Origin: Prunus persica
Lineage: Eukaryota; Streptophyta; Magnoliopsida; Rosales; Rosaceae
Direction: 5' to 3'
Assembly: GCF_000346465.2 (NCBI RefSeq)
Contig: NC_034014.1
Coordinates: forward strand, 11,818,480-11,882,479
DNA length: 64,000 nt
In this document: piece after piece, positions 13,701-25,731 of the stretch
Numbering within the stretch: the stretch's first letter is position 1
Layout: the number at the start of each line of letters is the position of its first letter
Notes under the pieces: model-generated
What the model was told of the DNA's origin: nothing
Seen by the model: only the letters and a program-made list of their open reading frames with translations
Database searches by the model: none
Position numbers and translations under genes: made by a program

Positions 13701-14535
13701 ACCACCGAATGAGTTTATTATAACACACATATTTGTATAGCAACATTGCCATTGCCAAGACAAAAGTAGAATAAATTCTTTGGTTTTCAAGTTGCAGTGG
13801 TTTGATTTATTTTTATTTTTAATTAGTAAGTCTTCATCTAAACCAACAAATAAATAAAACAAAGAAAATAGGAAAGTATAAAATAATGCATATGTTCCAA
13901 CTCTCGAAGTGGAAATTAATAAAAGTTTATGGGGAGATTTAACAGTTAAATGCAAGAGTGATAACAAACTCTCAAAGTGGAAATTAATAAAATAGTGCAG
14001 CAAGTTGATAAAGAAATGAAGGACAAACGCATTCCCATTAAGCTATTTGAAAACCCATGTCTGATAACTTGAGATTTATCAGATAAATATGTGAATACTG
14101 GATCAGAATCACACGGCAATCTCACTTTGGTACTGATGCATAAATGAAAATTAAAACTCTCAAATGACTTGAGATTTTCATACCTTTTCGTTGGAGAGAG
14201 GAAAGGTAGTTGATGGTTTGGTTTGGATCTAGAGAGAAAGAGAGAGCTTTTGTTTTTCTTGAGAGAAAGATAGAGAGTGAGTGGCGGCACTGAGAAGGGA
14301 ATAACATAAGTTTCAATTCAAGCTAGGTTATTTTAGAATGAAAATTACAAAAATTCCCTTGCTCTTAACGGGTTAACGGATGATTCGTGAATGATACTAA
14401 CACGACCCGTTAGCTTAACAGGTGACTAATGGGTCTACCTGTTTTCAACCCGACCTATTAAGCTCGACCCAAATACTGTTATTTTCTTGCGAATTTGTGT
14501 CGTGTTAACGGGTCCTATCCAATATTACCAGGTCT
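10751..14535 (-). mobile_element. hAT DNA transposon inserted in the gypsy reverse transcriptase
   Basis: The ends are short imperfect inverted repeats: AGAGTTGGCAA on the left and, read on the other strand, AGACCTGGTAA on the right. Flanking 8-mers CGGCGTGT (10743-10750) and AGGCGTAT (14536-14543) differ at two positions, as expected for an aged 8-bp hAT duplication. Removing the element and one 8-mer rejoins the reverse-transcriptase reading frame at this point. Copies of an ACGGGT/ACCCGT motif crowd both subterminal regions, typical of hAT transposase binding sites. Confidence 0.85.
11573..13677 (-). pseudogene. hAT transposase remnant (BED finger to hATC)
   Basis: Read on the minus strand, the order is BED zinc finger near 13320-13430 (CKSCETIYVC, then LLNHAKNC), the catalytic-core segment at 12840-13163 (ICLTSDLWTS), a central segment at 12509-12830 (LDNASANTAF, then DVPTRWS), the region with LDPRYKLHFVEW at 11944-12447, and the hATC dimerisation motif near 11573-11690 ([12 protein letters not shown], then CTRDWLFG). 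Frameshifts and stops separate the blocks, so it is inactive. The layout matches plant RICESLEEPER/DAYSLEEPER-type hAT transposases. Confidence 0.85.
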
Positions 14536-14536
14536 A

Positions 14537-16870
14537 GGCGTATGTGATGTTGATAGTAGGGTGATCAACAAAATTACTATTAAATACATATTTCCAATAC
14601 CACGGTTGGATGACATGCTGGATGTCTTGGGGGGTTCTAAGGTTTTTTCGAAGATAGACTTTTGAAGTGGTTACCATCAGATTTGCATCAAGCCAAGTGA
14701 TGAGTGGAAAACTACGTTCAAAAGCAAGGATGGCTTGTATGAGTGGATGGTGATGCCTTTTGGCTTATCAAATGTGCCAAGTACTTTTATGCTCCTTATG
14801 AACCAGGTTCTTCGTCCTTTTATTGGTTCTTTCGTTATGGTGTATTTTGTTGATATTTTGATTTACAATCGAATCATGGAAGAACATTTTGAGCATTTGA
14901 AACAGGTCCTTCGAGTTTTGGAGGAAAACCAACTTTTCATCAACTAAAAAAGTGTAATTTTTGCACCAATAAATTACTCCTTCTGGGTTATGTTGTTGGT
15001 GAGGATGACATTCAGGTGGATGACGAGAAGGTGCGAGCTATTAATGACTGACCTACCCCGAGAACAGTAAGTGACTTACGAAGCTTTCATGAGTTGGCTA
15101 TCTTTTATTGCAGGTTTGTTTGTGATTTTACCACCATTACTGCATCCATCATTGAGTGTTTAAAGTAAGGAAAGTTTCAGCGCGGTGATGAGCAAGAGAA
15201 GAGTTTCACCCTTATTAAGCATAAGCTATGCACAACACTGGTCCTAGCCCTTCCTAACTTTGAAAAGATATTCGAGGTCGAATGTGATGCAAGTGGGGGG
15301 GAGTAGGTGCAGTTTTGTCTCAAGAGAAGAAACCAGTAGCCTTTTTCAGTGAAAAACTTAGTCAAGCTTGCTAAAAATGGAGTACTTAAGAGCAGGAATT
15401 TTATACAGTGGTTTGTGTTTTGAAACAATGGGAGCACTACTTGGTGCAACGTGAATTTGTACTATATACAGATCACCAGTACTGGAAGTTTCTCAACAGT
15501 CAGAAATCCATGAGCAAGATGTATATAAGGTGGAGTACCTTCCTGTAGAAATTCTTTTTTGTGATTAAACATAAATCAGGTACCCTTAATCCTGTGGCAG
15601 ATGCTTTGAGCCGAAGAGCAAATATGCTAGTTACTATGGCTCAAGAGGTTATGGGATTTGAGTTCTTCAAGGAGCTGTATGAAGTCGATGAAGACTTTAA
15701 GGAGATTTGGTTCAAGTGTGTTCGCAACCAACCTGTTATAGATTTTCACCTCATGGATGGTTATTTATTTAAGAGCAACAAACTCTGTATTCCTGAGACA
15801 TCCTTGAGCGAGAAGCTAATTCGAGATTTATATAGAAGCGGCCTGAGTGGACATTTGGGAAGAGACAACAATAGCTAGCATGAAGAAGGATATTATTAAC
15901 CACAATTGAAAAAGGACGTGTGAAAAATCGTGCAAAAGTGCTACACTTGTTAGGTGTCTAAAGATCAGTTTCAAAACACTGGTTTTTACATGCCATTGCC
16001 TATGCCTAATGATATTTGGCAGGACCTTTTCATGGACTTCGTGTTGGGACTCCCTAGTACACAAAGGGGAGTAAATTCTGTTTTTGTTGTTGTTGACAAG
16101 TTCTCCAAGATGGCGTGCTTCATCGCTGCAAGAAGACGTTGATGCTGCTAGCATAGGCAAGTTATTTTCCAAGGAGGTTGTTAAAATCCATCATCTTTGA
16201 TCGTGGCACCAAGTTCCTCAATCACTTCTGAGTTACTTTATTGAAGATTTTGGAACCGCCTTTAATCGCATCCCAAACTGATGGCCAGACAGAAGTTACT
16301 AACGGAAATTTGGGTAACATGATCTGTAGAATCTATGGAGATAAACCCAAATAGTGGGATAACGCACTACCTTAAGTGGAGTTTGCTTATAACAACGCTG
16401 TTCATAGTGCCGCAGGAAAATCACCTTTCGCTTTGGTTTACAGTTTCGTTCCTAACCATGTGATTGATTTAGTGAAGCTACCCAAGAACCATGGTGTAAG
16501 TACCACAATTGAGAATATGGCAGAAAATGTCTAGGCAGTGAAGAATGAGGTCAAGGAGAGGTTAGAGAAAACCAATGCTAAACACAAAGCTGCCGCAGAC
16601 AAACATAGGCAAGTCAAGGTGTTCAATGAAGGCAACTCCGTCATGGTCTATATGAAAAAGGAGAGGTTTTCAATGGGTGCTCATCGCAAGTTACAGCCCC
16701 GCAAATATGGTCCCTACAAGATTCTAAAGAAGATCAATGATAATGCTTATGTTGTGGACTTGTCCCCATCTATGGAGATATCAAGCACTTTCAATGTTGC
16801 TGACCTGTATGCATTCAATAAAGATGATATGCTCTATCCTGAAGATAACTCAGGGTCGAATTCTTTCGAA
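14537..16870 (+). pseudogene. gypsy pol remainder: reverse transcriptase, RNase H, integrase
   Basis: After the hAT element the frame resumes with [14 protein letters not shown] and continues to [14 protein letters not shown]. The catalytic box is degraded: the expected YxDD reads YFVDI near 14848. RNase H remnants lie near 15240-15620, including [11 protein letters not shown]. Integrase follows with [14 protein letters not shown] and [11 protein letters not shown] (about 16020-16110), then the C-terminal region ending near FNVADLY at about 16810. Several stops interrupt it. Confidence 0.8.
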
Positions 16871-16945
16871 GTGGAAGCCACTGATGGAGAATATATGGCC
16901 GAGTTGATTGAGGAACAGATGGATAGTAGCGCCCATAATCGCAAT

Positions 16946-17391
16946 AACAAAGTCCAATCTGTGCTAGTATGGCCCATGAGCTCAGAATTGGGCCCATGAC
17001 TTATCTTTTTGAAGAGAACAACATGACAAATGCAATGCACTACTTTGCTGTTACGTATGAGCTATTTTAACCAAATTCTATTGTTTACTTTGAATTTTTA
17101 GCGCCTAAAGTTTTTAGAATATTTTGGGAAACTTTTATTATTTTCCTTTTTGTTTTCTAATTAGCTTTCATAGCAAGTCTAGGGGTTCTCATTAACTTTC
17201 CAAGCAAGTCTAGGGTTTCTCTTGTATAAAAGGAGTGCGTTGGAGCATCCTGGATCATTCATCTTATTTTCAATCAATATATTTGAGATTACTCAATTTC
17301 TCTAGTGGATTCCAGTTTGTTGGTGGATTCCAACATTGTTACTTATAAGGTTATCGTTCCACCTCCCTATCCCTTATATCTTGTTGCGTCA
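16946..17391 (+). repeat. 3' LTR of gypsy element
   Basis: Partner of 8324-8754, ending in the same GCGTCA. The last open frame of pol (from 16538) runs about 50 bases into it before a stop. No clear polypurine tract is visible just upstream. Confidence 0.85.
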
Positions 17392-17951
17392 ATATACATA
17401 TACAATCTTTAAGAATATGTCATTCATTAATTGGTAGTAAAAAATTGGTTAATGAACAATGCAAGTATAAAGAACAAAAACACATGTGCGAAAAATAATA
17501 TCAAAAGTATACATAAAAACGCTTTGATTTTGATCTTGATCTCATATCTCATCTCTCATCGAATCTGACTTTCTCACCAACATTAGACTGGATCTCACTC
17601 ACTAACACCAACTACAATTTGCTCAAAAAAAGGAAATTTCTTTATTTACAATCTTCTTTGCATATTTGTGTGCATGTATTAGGAAGACTGTAAGGATCTT
17701 CACTTGTCATACTTGGAGTTATCTTATTTTGCTAAAATACTGTAGGAAAAAGTAAGAAAAAGTAAGTCTTAAAGACCAATACATTTTTTTGGAGAACTTT
17801 AGTTTTCCCTTCATAAAGTAACATGGGCTAAATACATATTATTTTAATTAGTGTGTACCAAAGTCAATATTGATATTGAATGATTACTTCACCTTTTTAG
17901 TTGATATTGATTGATGAGTAAAATTCGGGTTATTGTAAACGTGCTCCAAGG
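17392..17951. other. AT-rich non-coding spacer
   Basis: I see no gene, terminal repeat or strong motif here. It lies between the gypsy element and the local repeats before the second hAT transposase. Confidence 0.5.
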
Positions 17952-18906
17952 TTTGATATTATTTTCTTCATGCTTTCTCTACTATTCTCTCTGTTATTTT
18001 CTTTGTATTCAATGTCTGTAGGAAAAAGTGAAAATCTGTGTATGTATTTACCTTGTGTTTATGAATCTTTTCATTGTGTAAATCTGTGTAAATCTATCTA
18101 TAAGAGAGAGCCAACTAGAGTTTGCATTGTGTAAATCTGTTTGCATTAGCTCCCTTCTAAATGCAAACGAGCTTAATTGAATGAACTTCCATTTTTCAAA
18201 GAGAGACAGCTAGAATTTGCATTGTGTAAATCTGTCTGCATTGGCTCCATTCTAAGTGCAAACGAGCTTAATTGAATAAACTTCCATTTATCAGAGAGAG
18301 CCAGCTAGACTTTAGGTTTGCGCTCAGAGTGCTCAAATATGGCTAATGGAGGAAGGGAGCCAATGCAGATCTCATGAACTGTTGCAAACAGTGGCAAAAA
18401 CTCTAGCCACCCACGGTGGCTTAGAATTTCGTAAACCTCTTTTGCTATTGACACACCTTTAGGAAAAAATAACTATTAAATAATGTGAGTTATATAAACA
18501 AATAGCTTCAGGCTGCATCTGCATAAGATCAAGCTATAGATATGTTTTTGTGGACTCATAATACAAATCCTCTTAAGTTTCTTCAAGATTACTAGTAACA
18601 AGTTAGAAATTAACAAATATATGTTTGAAAACCATCACAACTTCTTGTGCATATGTAATCAATGTACAAATCTGAGTAATAACACAGTTTAGTTATCTAT
18701 TTATACAGTTTAGTTATCTATTTATAATGTTTAATATAAACTTGTAATCTGAGTTATCACAAGTTTGATATTATTTTCCTCTTGCTTTCTTTACTAGTCT
18801 CTCTGTTATTTTCTTCGTTTTCAATGTCTATGGGAAAAAGTGAAAATTTGTGTATGTATTTATCTTGTGTTTATGAATCTTTTTATTGTGTAAATCTGTC
18901 TATAGG
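17952..18906. repeat. Direct repeat of about 145 bp, copies about 811 bp apart
   Basis: The segments at 17952-18104 and 18764-18906 align along their length, sharing TTTGATATTATTTTC and CTTGTGTTTATGAATCTTTT. The second copy runs into the start of the hAT-2 reading frame. They may be a duplicated 5' untranslated exon or promoter of that transposase. Confidence 0.75.
18121..18310. repeat. Two tandem 95-bp units
   Basis: Units at 18121-18215 and 18216-18310 share GCAAACGAGCTTAATTGAAT and GCATTGTGTAAATCTGT. They lie between the two copies of the 145-bp direct repeat. Confidence 0.8.
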
Positions 18907-18922
18907 CTTGAAAATAGAAAGT

Positions 18923-21236
18923 ATGGAAGGAAGTCCTCAAACTCCTACCATTAACACATCTCTCACCAACCTAAATGAAAGTCCTAGTCCTATACCTACC
19001 ACTACTCCCACTGAGCCATTAGTTCAAAGGGGAACATCTACACTTCCTCCAATTCCTAAGAAGAGAGTACCCATTAGGAAAGCATCGGAGGTTTGGAAGC
19101 ATTTTACTAAGGACACGGTTGAACCAGGGAGTGATATAAGACCTAGAGTTTTTGCAATTATTACCATCAATCTTATGCATGTTATCCGGTAAGAAATGGC
19201 ACACCTATATTATCGCAACATTTGAAATTTCAATGCACATGGGGTTCTCCATTGAAAGAGGACAACAAACAAAAGGTTCTTTCATTTGATAAGGGAGGCT
19301 TAGTTTCACATACATATAGCAAAGAGAGAAGTAGACTTGCTTGTGTGAAGATGATAATAATTGATGAGCTTCCTTTTAGGCATATGGAAGGGATTGGGTT
19401 AACTTTTTTGTGAAAGAGCTACAACCTAGATTTGATCCACCTTCTCGTAGGACATTGCTAGAGATGTTTGGTTTCTCTTTCAAGAAGAAAAGACAAAACT
19501 CCAGAGTGTCATATCTCAAAATTAACAAAGAGTCTCTCTAACAACGGGCACTTGGACTTCACTACAAAATGTGAATTATATGGCTCTCACAACCTATTTT
19601 ATTGATGATGGCTGGAATTTGCACAAAAGGATCCTAAACTTTTGTCAAATTACAAATCATAAAGGAGATGCCATTGGGAGACTTGTAAAAAAGTGTTTGA
19701 GTGATTGAGGCATAGAAAAAGTATTCACTATCACACTTGACAATACAACCGCTAATGATAGTGCTATTAGGCATATGAAGAGGCAATTGGGCCAATGGGG
19801 CACTCTTTTGTTGAATGGGGACTTTTTACATACGAGGTGTTGTGCTCACATCACTAATTTGATTGTGTTTGATGGGTTGTGTGAGTTGAATGATTCAATC
19901 AAGAGTATTCGGAAAGCTTGTATGTATACAAGATCCTCACCATCTCAATTGGACAAGTTTAGGCAATGTTTGATGTTGCAAAAGATTGATAACAAAGGTT
20001 TATTGCCCTTGGAGTGTAAAACAAGGTGGAATTCAACCTATGATATGCTAGAGGCAGCCTTAAAATTGCAAAAAGGTTTTGAGAGGTTGGAAGAGGAGGA
20101 CTCAAACTTTGCATCTTACTTTGAGGAAATCCTTGGACACTGTGAGGATGAAAGGCTAAAATAAAATTTTTTTTTTTTAAAAAAAGGGAGGCTTGAAACG
20201 CAAGGGAGTTTAAGAAAAAAATTGAGTCCCCCAAGTGTAGTGGATTGGGAATATGCAAAGTTTTTGTGAAGTTCTTGAAAAGGTTTTATGAGGCTACCTT
20301 GAAGCTTAGTACTTATAAGACGGTAACTTCCCATGTAGCCTTCCATGAGATGTGCTCTATTGTTGATCTCTTGAAGAAAATGATGACAAGTGAGGATCCT
20401 TGTTTTACACTTCAATGAAATCCAAGTATGACAAGTGTTGGGGTAATATTGGGGATGTGAACCAACTTCTAATAGTGGCTATGGTTCTTGATCCCCGTTA
20501 CAAAGTGGATTATGTCCACTTTAGCTTTGGTGATTTGGAAGAGGATGCTTCCAAAGTTAATGTGATGATAAGTGGGGTGAAGGATCTTATAATGAAGTTG
20601 TACAAGGTGTACAAGAAAGAAGATCTAGCTGCTGCCCAAGCTTATGTGGAGGCTAATTTCGAAGGTGCGGAGGAAACAAATATTGTTGACAGTGATGAAA
20701 GGCTTGAAAGATTTATGAGATCAAGAAAAGAGAAACATGTGGTTCAAATTGGGAATGAAGTTGATAAATATTTGTTGGAGCTTCCTGAGAATCCTATAAA
20801 ATGTTGGGTTTAATTTGCTGGATTGGTGGAAAGAAAACCATCCAAGGTTTCCTGTACAATCTAAGATTGCAAAGGATATCTTTGCTGTCCCTGTGTGAAG
20901 TGTTTCATCAGAGGCTGCCTTTAGTGCTGGGAAAAGAGTTGTGGATCCTTTTCGGGCTTCTTTGACTCCAAAAATAGTGGAGACCCTTATTTGCTCCAAT
21001 GATTGGCTAAGGGCTGCTAGCTTTAACTTTAACAAAGAACCGACTGAAGATGAATTGGAATTTTATATAACTTTGGAGAAAATGGAGAAAGGTAAGGGCT
21101 GCTTTCTTGCTTTGTATTATTATTTTTCCATGTATTTGGTTTTGTTTTAACTTCGTTTATATTAATTTATATTTTTCAATGTGGTAGAAATGGAAACATT
21201 AATTGCAAATGGTTGGAAAAGAAAACATATGTACTA
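18923..21236 (+). pseudogene. Second hAT transposase (BED/RICESLEEPER type), decayed
   Basis: The frame opens at ATG 18923. A degenerate BED finger follows near 19060-19230, with one zinc ligand apparently changed to Tyr and a frameshift. A long stop-ridden stretch follows. The central block at 19775-20164 contains HTRCCAHITNLIVFDGL and ECKTRWNSTYDML; the block from 20400 contains VLDPRYKVDYVHF; and an hATC block at 20820-21090 contains AAFSAGKRVVDPF and ICSNDWLRAASF. The divergence and opposite orientation show it is not the element nested in the gypsy. Its left end was not found. Confidence 0.85.
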
Positions 21237-21689
21237 ATCATTATGTCTCTACCTTAAATTGAAGACTTTGAGTCCTATAACAGCAGCAACAACAGTCAAG
21301 ATGAAGGACCATTAATATGTTCCATTACATTTTTTGGTGATATTTTGTTTTTATAATGTAATGGAACATATTAAATTACCCTTTATTTGGTTTGTAATTT
21401 AAATTGGGATTGACTTCTCATGTTCTTGCCTTTAATTTGTAATTGCCATAGTGGATGTAAAGTAGATGAATGGCCATATTATAATGACATGAATATTGCA
21501 TGAAGAAATTGCTGCTTTGTAATGGGATTGAACCTTTGATTTGATGATGGATATTTAGGAGGATGAATGGATGCCCAGCTTTTTGCTATGTATGAGATAG
21601 ATGGAATGTGCTTAAATATGATTTTTAGCTGCCGAGGTTTGAGTTGAATATCATGTTTTGTGCTAAAAGAAATGGGCATAATTTGAAGT

Positions 21690-21875
21690 CAACACTGCCC
21701 ATTTACCCCAAACCAAACCCAACCGAACCATAAAGTCCGGTTACACGAAGTGATTGGTTTTTCACTTACGGGATTCGAGTTCAGGTTGGATAAAGAGCAC
21801 ACTGAAGGTTTCAGTTCGGTGTTCGGGTTGGGCCCAAAACTGAACCAACTCAACCCGAGCCTAGGTCTAGTGCCC
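21690..21875 (+). repeat. Probable right subterminal region of the second hAT element
   Basis: A cluster of AACCCAAC/GGGTTG-type motifs (AAACCAAACCCAACCGAACC, GTTCGGGTTGGGCCC) resembles hAT subterminal repeats and lies just beyond the transposase. It ends near CCTAGGTCTAGTG. No matching left terminus or target duplication was seen. Confidence 0.45.
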
Positions 21876-21879
21876 ACGA

Positions 21880-22668
21880 ATTCTCTAGTGAATTAAAAAA
21901 CCATCTAAACAGAAGTTTTGAAATAAATGTACCCATGTTAAATCGTCGAAGTTGAAATAGATATATTGATAACTGTAAAATCTCAAATAGGAAGTTTTTC
22001 AGTGTATATGGCACATCTCAAAAATCCTGACACGTACCTTGAGGATTTCGAAAATATAACACCTATGTCCCCAGTGTTATACTCCCAAAATATATTAAGC
22101 TCTTTTTATTTAGTTAAAACTGATTAGATTAGAATTTTCATGGCAGCAAAAAAATAAAAAAACTTTATACATAGTTTTTATTCGAAAGTAACAAGAGGTA
22201 ATGGAATAGTACCAATAGCCTCAAACGTTATTTCACAAACTAGAAAGTAATGTTCACTCCCCGATATTCAAAAGGTTTTTATTTACATCAGATTCCGCAC
22301 CAACCCGTAATATTTTGAGTTTGTCCTTGTGTTTGACATTTATGTTTTTTTTATTATTAATGTGTTTTATTCTTGTTTATATGTTTTTTGTTTTTGTTTT
22401 TGTGGTTGTCATTTATGTTACCTTAATACATTTAGCATTTTTTTTTTATGTGTACATTTTCCATGAAGGTTACTCAACATATTTATATATTTTATACCGA
22501 TACAAGATTCATGACTGAAATAAATACATAGAATTTGGGTATAACTTTTTGTTTTTTATTGGATATAAGTGATATTAGAAGTGGGAGAATTTGAACACAA
22601 AACTTTGGATGCATAAGTTTATGGTATTTAACCACTTGAACTATGATCCGTTTGCAATTTGGATAGAA
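21880..22668. other. Non-coding spacer before copia copy A
   Basis: AT-rich sequence with a T-rich block near 22320-22460. No gene or terminal repeat is recognised. Copia copy A begins immediately after the target-site sequence CTTTA at 22669-22673. Confidence 0.5.
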
Positions 22669-22673
22669 CTTTA

Positions 22674-22874
22674 TGTTGGTGAGATATCCTAGTCATATTA
22701 GGATATTTCTTTCTTATAGGATTTTATTTATTTCCTTTTTGTATAGATATTATGTAATTATGACTTTTCTTATTTCCTAGTATAACCCTACTAGGGTTTG
22801 TAACCTTGTATTATAAATACCTCCTATCGGAGAATGAAATATATTTGAAAATATTCTACCCATATTGTTTGACT
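22674..22874 (+). repeat. 5' LTR of copia copy A
   Basis: It begins TGTTGGTGAG and ends TTTGACT, directly followed by a tRNA-Met type primer-binding site (TGGCATCAGAG at 22875, one change from the usual TGGTATCAGAG). A TATAAATA box lies near 22811. The termini are TG...CT rather than TG...CA. Confidence 0.9.
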
Positions 22875-22969
22875 TGGCATCAGAGATGACTTTCTGGTGA
22901 CCTCTGTGTGTGTTGTGCCCACTCGTGTGCCCTAATTTCTTTTAGGGTTCTTCTGTCCATGCCTGTGCT

Positions 22970-23930
22970 GTGTTTGTCGTATCTACTTCGTGTTGTGCTT
23001 TTTCCGTTGCAATCATGGGTGATGATTCCAAAATCATGGTGAGTGCTAGTGCGTCTGCAACAAATGAGGAACGTCCCTCGCGTGATTACTCTACCCCGAT
23101 TACTTCTGACAAATTGGATGGCTCCAATTATGCCTCTTGGTCTCGTGGTGTGCATATTACAATTACTAGTCGTCGTATGGCAAGTTGGATCAATGGGAAG
23201 AAGCGTGCTCCGTCTTCAAATTCTGCTGCCTATGCCGAATGGGAAGAAAATAATTGCCTGGTGTAGTCATGGCTTCTCAATTCCATGACTAAGCCAGTTC
23301 ATGCCTTGTTTGAACATGGTGTTACTGCTTATGATATATGGGAGGCAGCCCTGAAGACCTATACTGTGACTCAGAATAGTTCTCGTCTGTTTCAACTCTG
23401 ACGGCAGTCCATCCTTACGTGTCAGAATGGTGAATTTGTCAAAGTGTTCTATGAGAAACTTCATGCTGTATGGCAGGAGATTGATTGTCTGCATCCACAT
23501 AAATATAGTTGTGCTGATGATGGGGCTCATCGTCTAAAAGAACTTGAAGCCGATCGAGTTTATGACTTTCTTGGAGGACTTGATCTACCACATAATGGTG
23601 CCTGTAGCCGTATCCTTGCTCTTAGTCTTGTCTCGGCCCCTCTTGAACCCTATGCCATGGTCATGGAGGAAGACACTCGTTAGTCCGCTATGCTTGAAAG
23701 AGGTTCAATGGCCCTCAAAGTCGACCCAGCACATCAACGACTGATCGCACAGCACGACGCGCCAGTCGCCCCTCATCTAGAAAATTTTCTCCATCTGCTG
23801 GGTCGCGTCCTGCTAGCTCTACCCATAGCTCTCTTGACGGTCCTCCTAAATGTCGTCATTGCAATGGGAATCACTACTCTGAGAAGTGTTTTAAGGAGCA
23901 TGGTTATCCCGATTGGTTTGCTGACTACAA
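22970..23930 (+). pseudogene. copia-A gag with zinc knuckle
   Basis: The frame from about 22970 includes KLDGSNYASWSRGV, the N-terminal motif of copia gag polyproteins, then EKLHAVWQEIDCL and a CX2CX4HX4C knuckle (CRHCNGNHYSEKC near 23851-23890). In-frame stops near 23266, 23400 and 23683 break it. Confidence 0.85.
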
Positions 23931-24029
23931 AGCTCGTATATACGGTCCCAAGGCCGCCTGCATTATGACTTAAGATGAGACCCGTCCTCCGGCCCCGTCT
24001 GCAAATCTATGTGCTTCCGATACCATGCC

Positions 24030-25370
24030 AGGTATAAGTTCTAATACTTGGATAATTGACACTGGAGCTTTTGATCATATGACTTATGATGATAATATGT
24101 TTGATTGTCTCGTAACCCTCGTGACCCCTATATTACTAGTGCTAATGGTTTACATTCCCCAGTTATCGGTGAAGGTGCCATCCACCTCACTCATTCTTTA
24201 TCTCTGTCCTTTGCCCTTTTGGTTCCAAATATTTATTGCAATTTGTTGTCTGTTGGGCGTTTACTTGATACACTTAACGCTTCTGCTACTTTCTATTCTA
24301 CCCATTATTTTTTTCAGGATCTCAAGACTCACGAGAAGATTGGGCATGGTAAACAGATAGGGGGTTGTATTACTTACAATTACCGACTGCAACAGTTCAT
24401 AGGTGTGTCACTAATAAAGTCTAAGGTGGCAGTGTCAGAGACAAGCAATAACTTTGGCTGTGGCATTGTCGCTTAAGACATCCATCATTTGGTTATCTTA
24501 AGTATTTTTTTTCCTTCATTATTTAGTTCGTGTGATGAGTCTAGCTTCCAATGTGAGACTTGTGTAGTGGCCAAAAGCCACCGTACTATTTTTCCTTTGA
24601 GTAATAATAAAGCTGCATTGCCTTTTGAGTTAGTACATTCTGATGTATGGGGTCCTGCCCGTGTGACTTCTCATGGTTTTCGTTGGTATGTCACGTTCAT
24701 TGATGACTGCACTCGCTTAACATGGATATATTTGATGAAGCATAAACATGATGTTGCCTCTATTCTTCCTGTTTTTTGTGCTATGGTGTATACTCAGTTT
24801 CATGCCAGTGTTAAAGTATTTCAAACTGATAATGAAGGTGAATATGTGAATCATACCTTGACCCAGTTCTTCCGTGATCAAGGTATCATTCATCAAACTA
24901 CTACTTCATTCACTTCTCAACAGAATGATGTGTCTGAACATAAGAATTGTTAGTTACTTGAAGTTGCTCTCTCCCTTATGTTGGATATGTCTGTTCCCCA
25001 CCATCTTTGGGGACATGGTGTTTTGGCCACTGCCTATCTGATTAATCATACTCCTAGTTGGGTTCAGGATTTCAAGACTCCGCTTGATGTATTATGTGCC
25101 CATAGTCCTCCAGTTTCGGTCTCTAAGCTACCTCCGAAGGTGTTTGGGTGTATTGCTTATGTTCATGTCTACTCCCATCAACAGAGTAAACTTGACCCAT
25201 GTGCTCTCTGCAGCGTCTTCATTGGCTATTCTACCACTCAAAAGGGTTACAAGTGCTATGTCCCATCTTCACAGAAGGTACATGTTACTTTGGATGTCAC
25301 CTTTCATGAAGAAGTACCGTATTATGTCTCTTCCTCATCTCCAATTCAGGAGACAGGGGGAGTGAATTGA
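24030..25370 (+). pseudogene. copia-A protease and integrase
   Basis: The protease active site appears as WIIDTGAFDHMTYDDN near 24042-24095. The integrase block at 24489-25370 contains HSDVWGPARVTSHGFRWYVT, the DNEGEYVN region and, after frame breaks, VFGCIAYVHVYSHQ. Several frameshifts separate the blocks. Confidence 0.8.
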
Positions 25371-25462
25371 AGAATTTCGGAATGGAAGATCTTGGATGAA
25401 AAAATGCATGTGAAAATCTTGGATATACAGGGCATATGAAGGAATCTCTGATCGAGTGCCAA

Positions 25463-25625
25463 CGACCGGTCTCAAAATCAACTGGTCGCCCATATGGTAA
25501 CAACCGGTAGCACAACACGATGCGTGATGACTGCATGGAAACGACCGGTCGCCCAGAGGATGAGACCGGTCGTCGAGCAATCTGTACAAAATTGACGGTC
25601 GCCCAGAAGGTGACGACCGATCGCG
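25463..25625. repeat. Palindromic ACCGGT-rich linker in copia copy A
   Basis: Between integrase and reverse transcriptase lie several copies of a CGACCGGTCG-like palindrome, for example near 25463, 25539, 25564 and a variant near 25612. Copy B has a shorter set at about 53026-53100. This stretch is richer in G and C than its surroundings. Confidence 0.7.
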
Positions 25626-25731
25626 GTTGAATTCCTTGATGAGATTTGCCCTTCGCCAGAAGAATGTGACAGTGATATTGGTGACTCTTGTGAAGATGAG
25701 ATCAATATAAGACCCCCCCTCTGCCCTACCA

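Larger units (their letters stand above)
8324..17391 (+). mobile_element. Degraded Ty3/gypsy LTR retrotransposon split by a hAT element
   Basis: Two direct repeats of about 430-445 bp flank a primer-binding site and gag, protease, reverse transcriptase, RNase H and integrase remnants in the gypsy order (integrase last). Removing the 3.8-kb nested hAT leaves about 5.3 kb. The polyprotein is broken by many stops and frameshifts, so the copy is dead. The integrase tail (KYGPYKILKKIND, then FNVADLY) resembles CRM/Galadriel-type elements; that lineage call is inferred. I could not find a convincing target-site duplication, and the left LTR edge is uncertain by some 15 bases. Confidence 0.85.

Noticed and set aside
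18121..18310. Possible CRISPR-like or satellite array
   Set aside because: There are only two adjacent units, with no spacers, in plant nuclear DNA.
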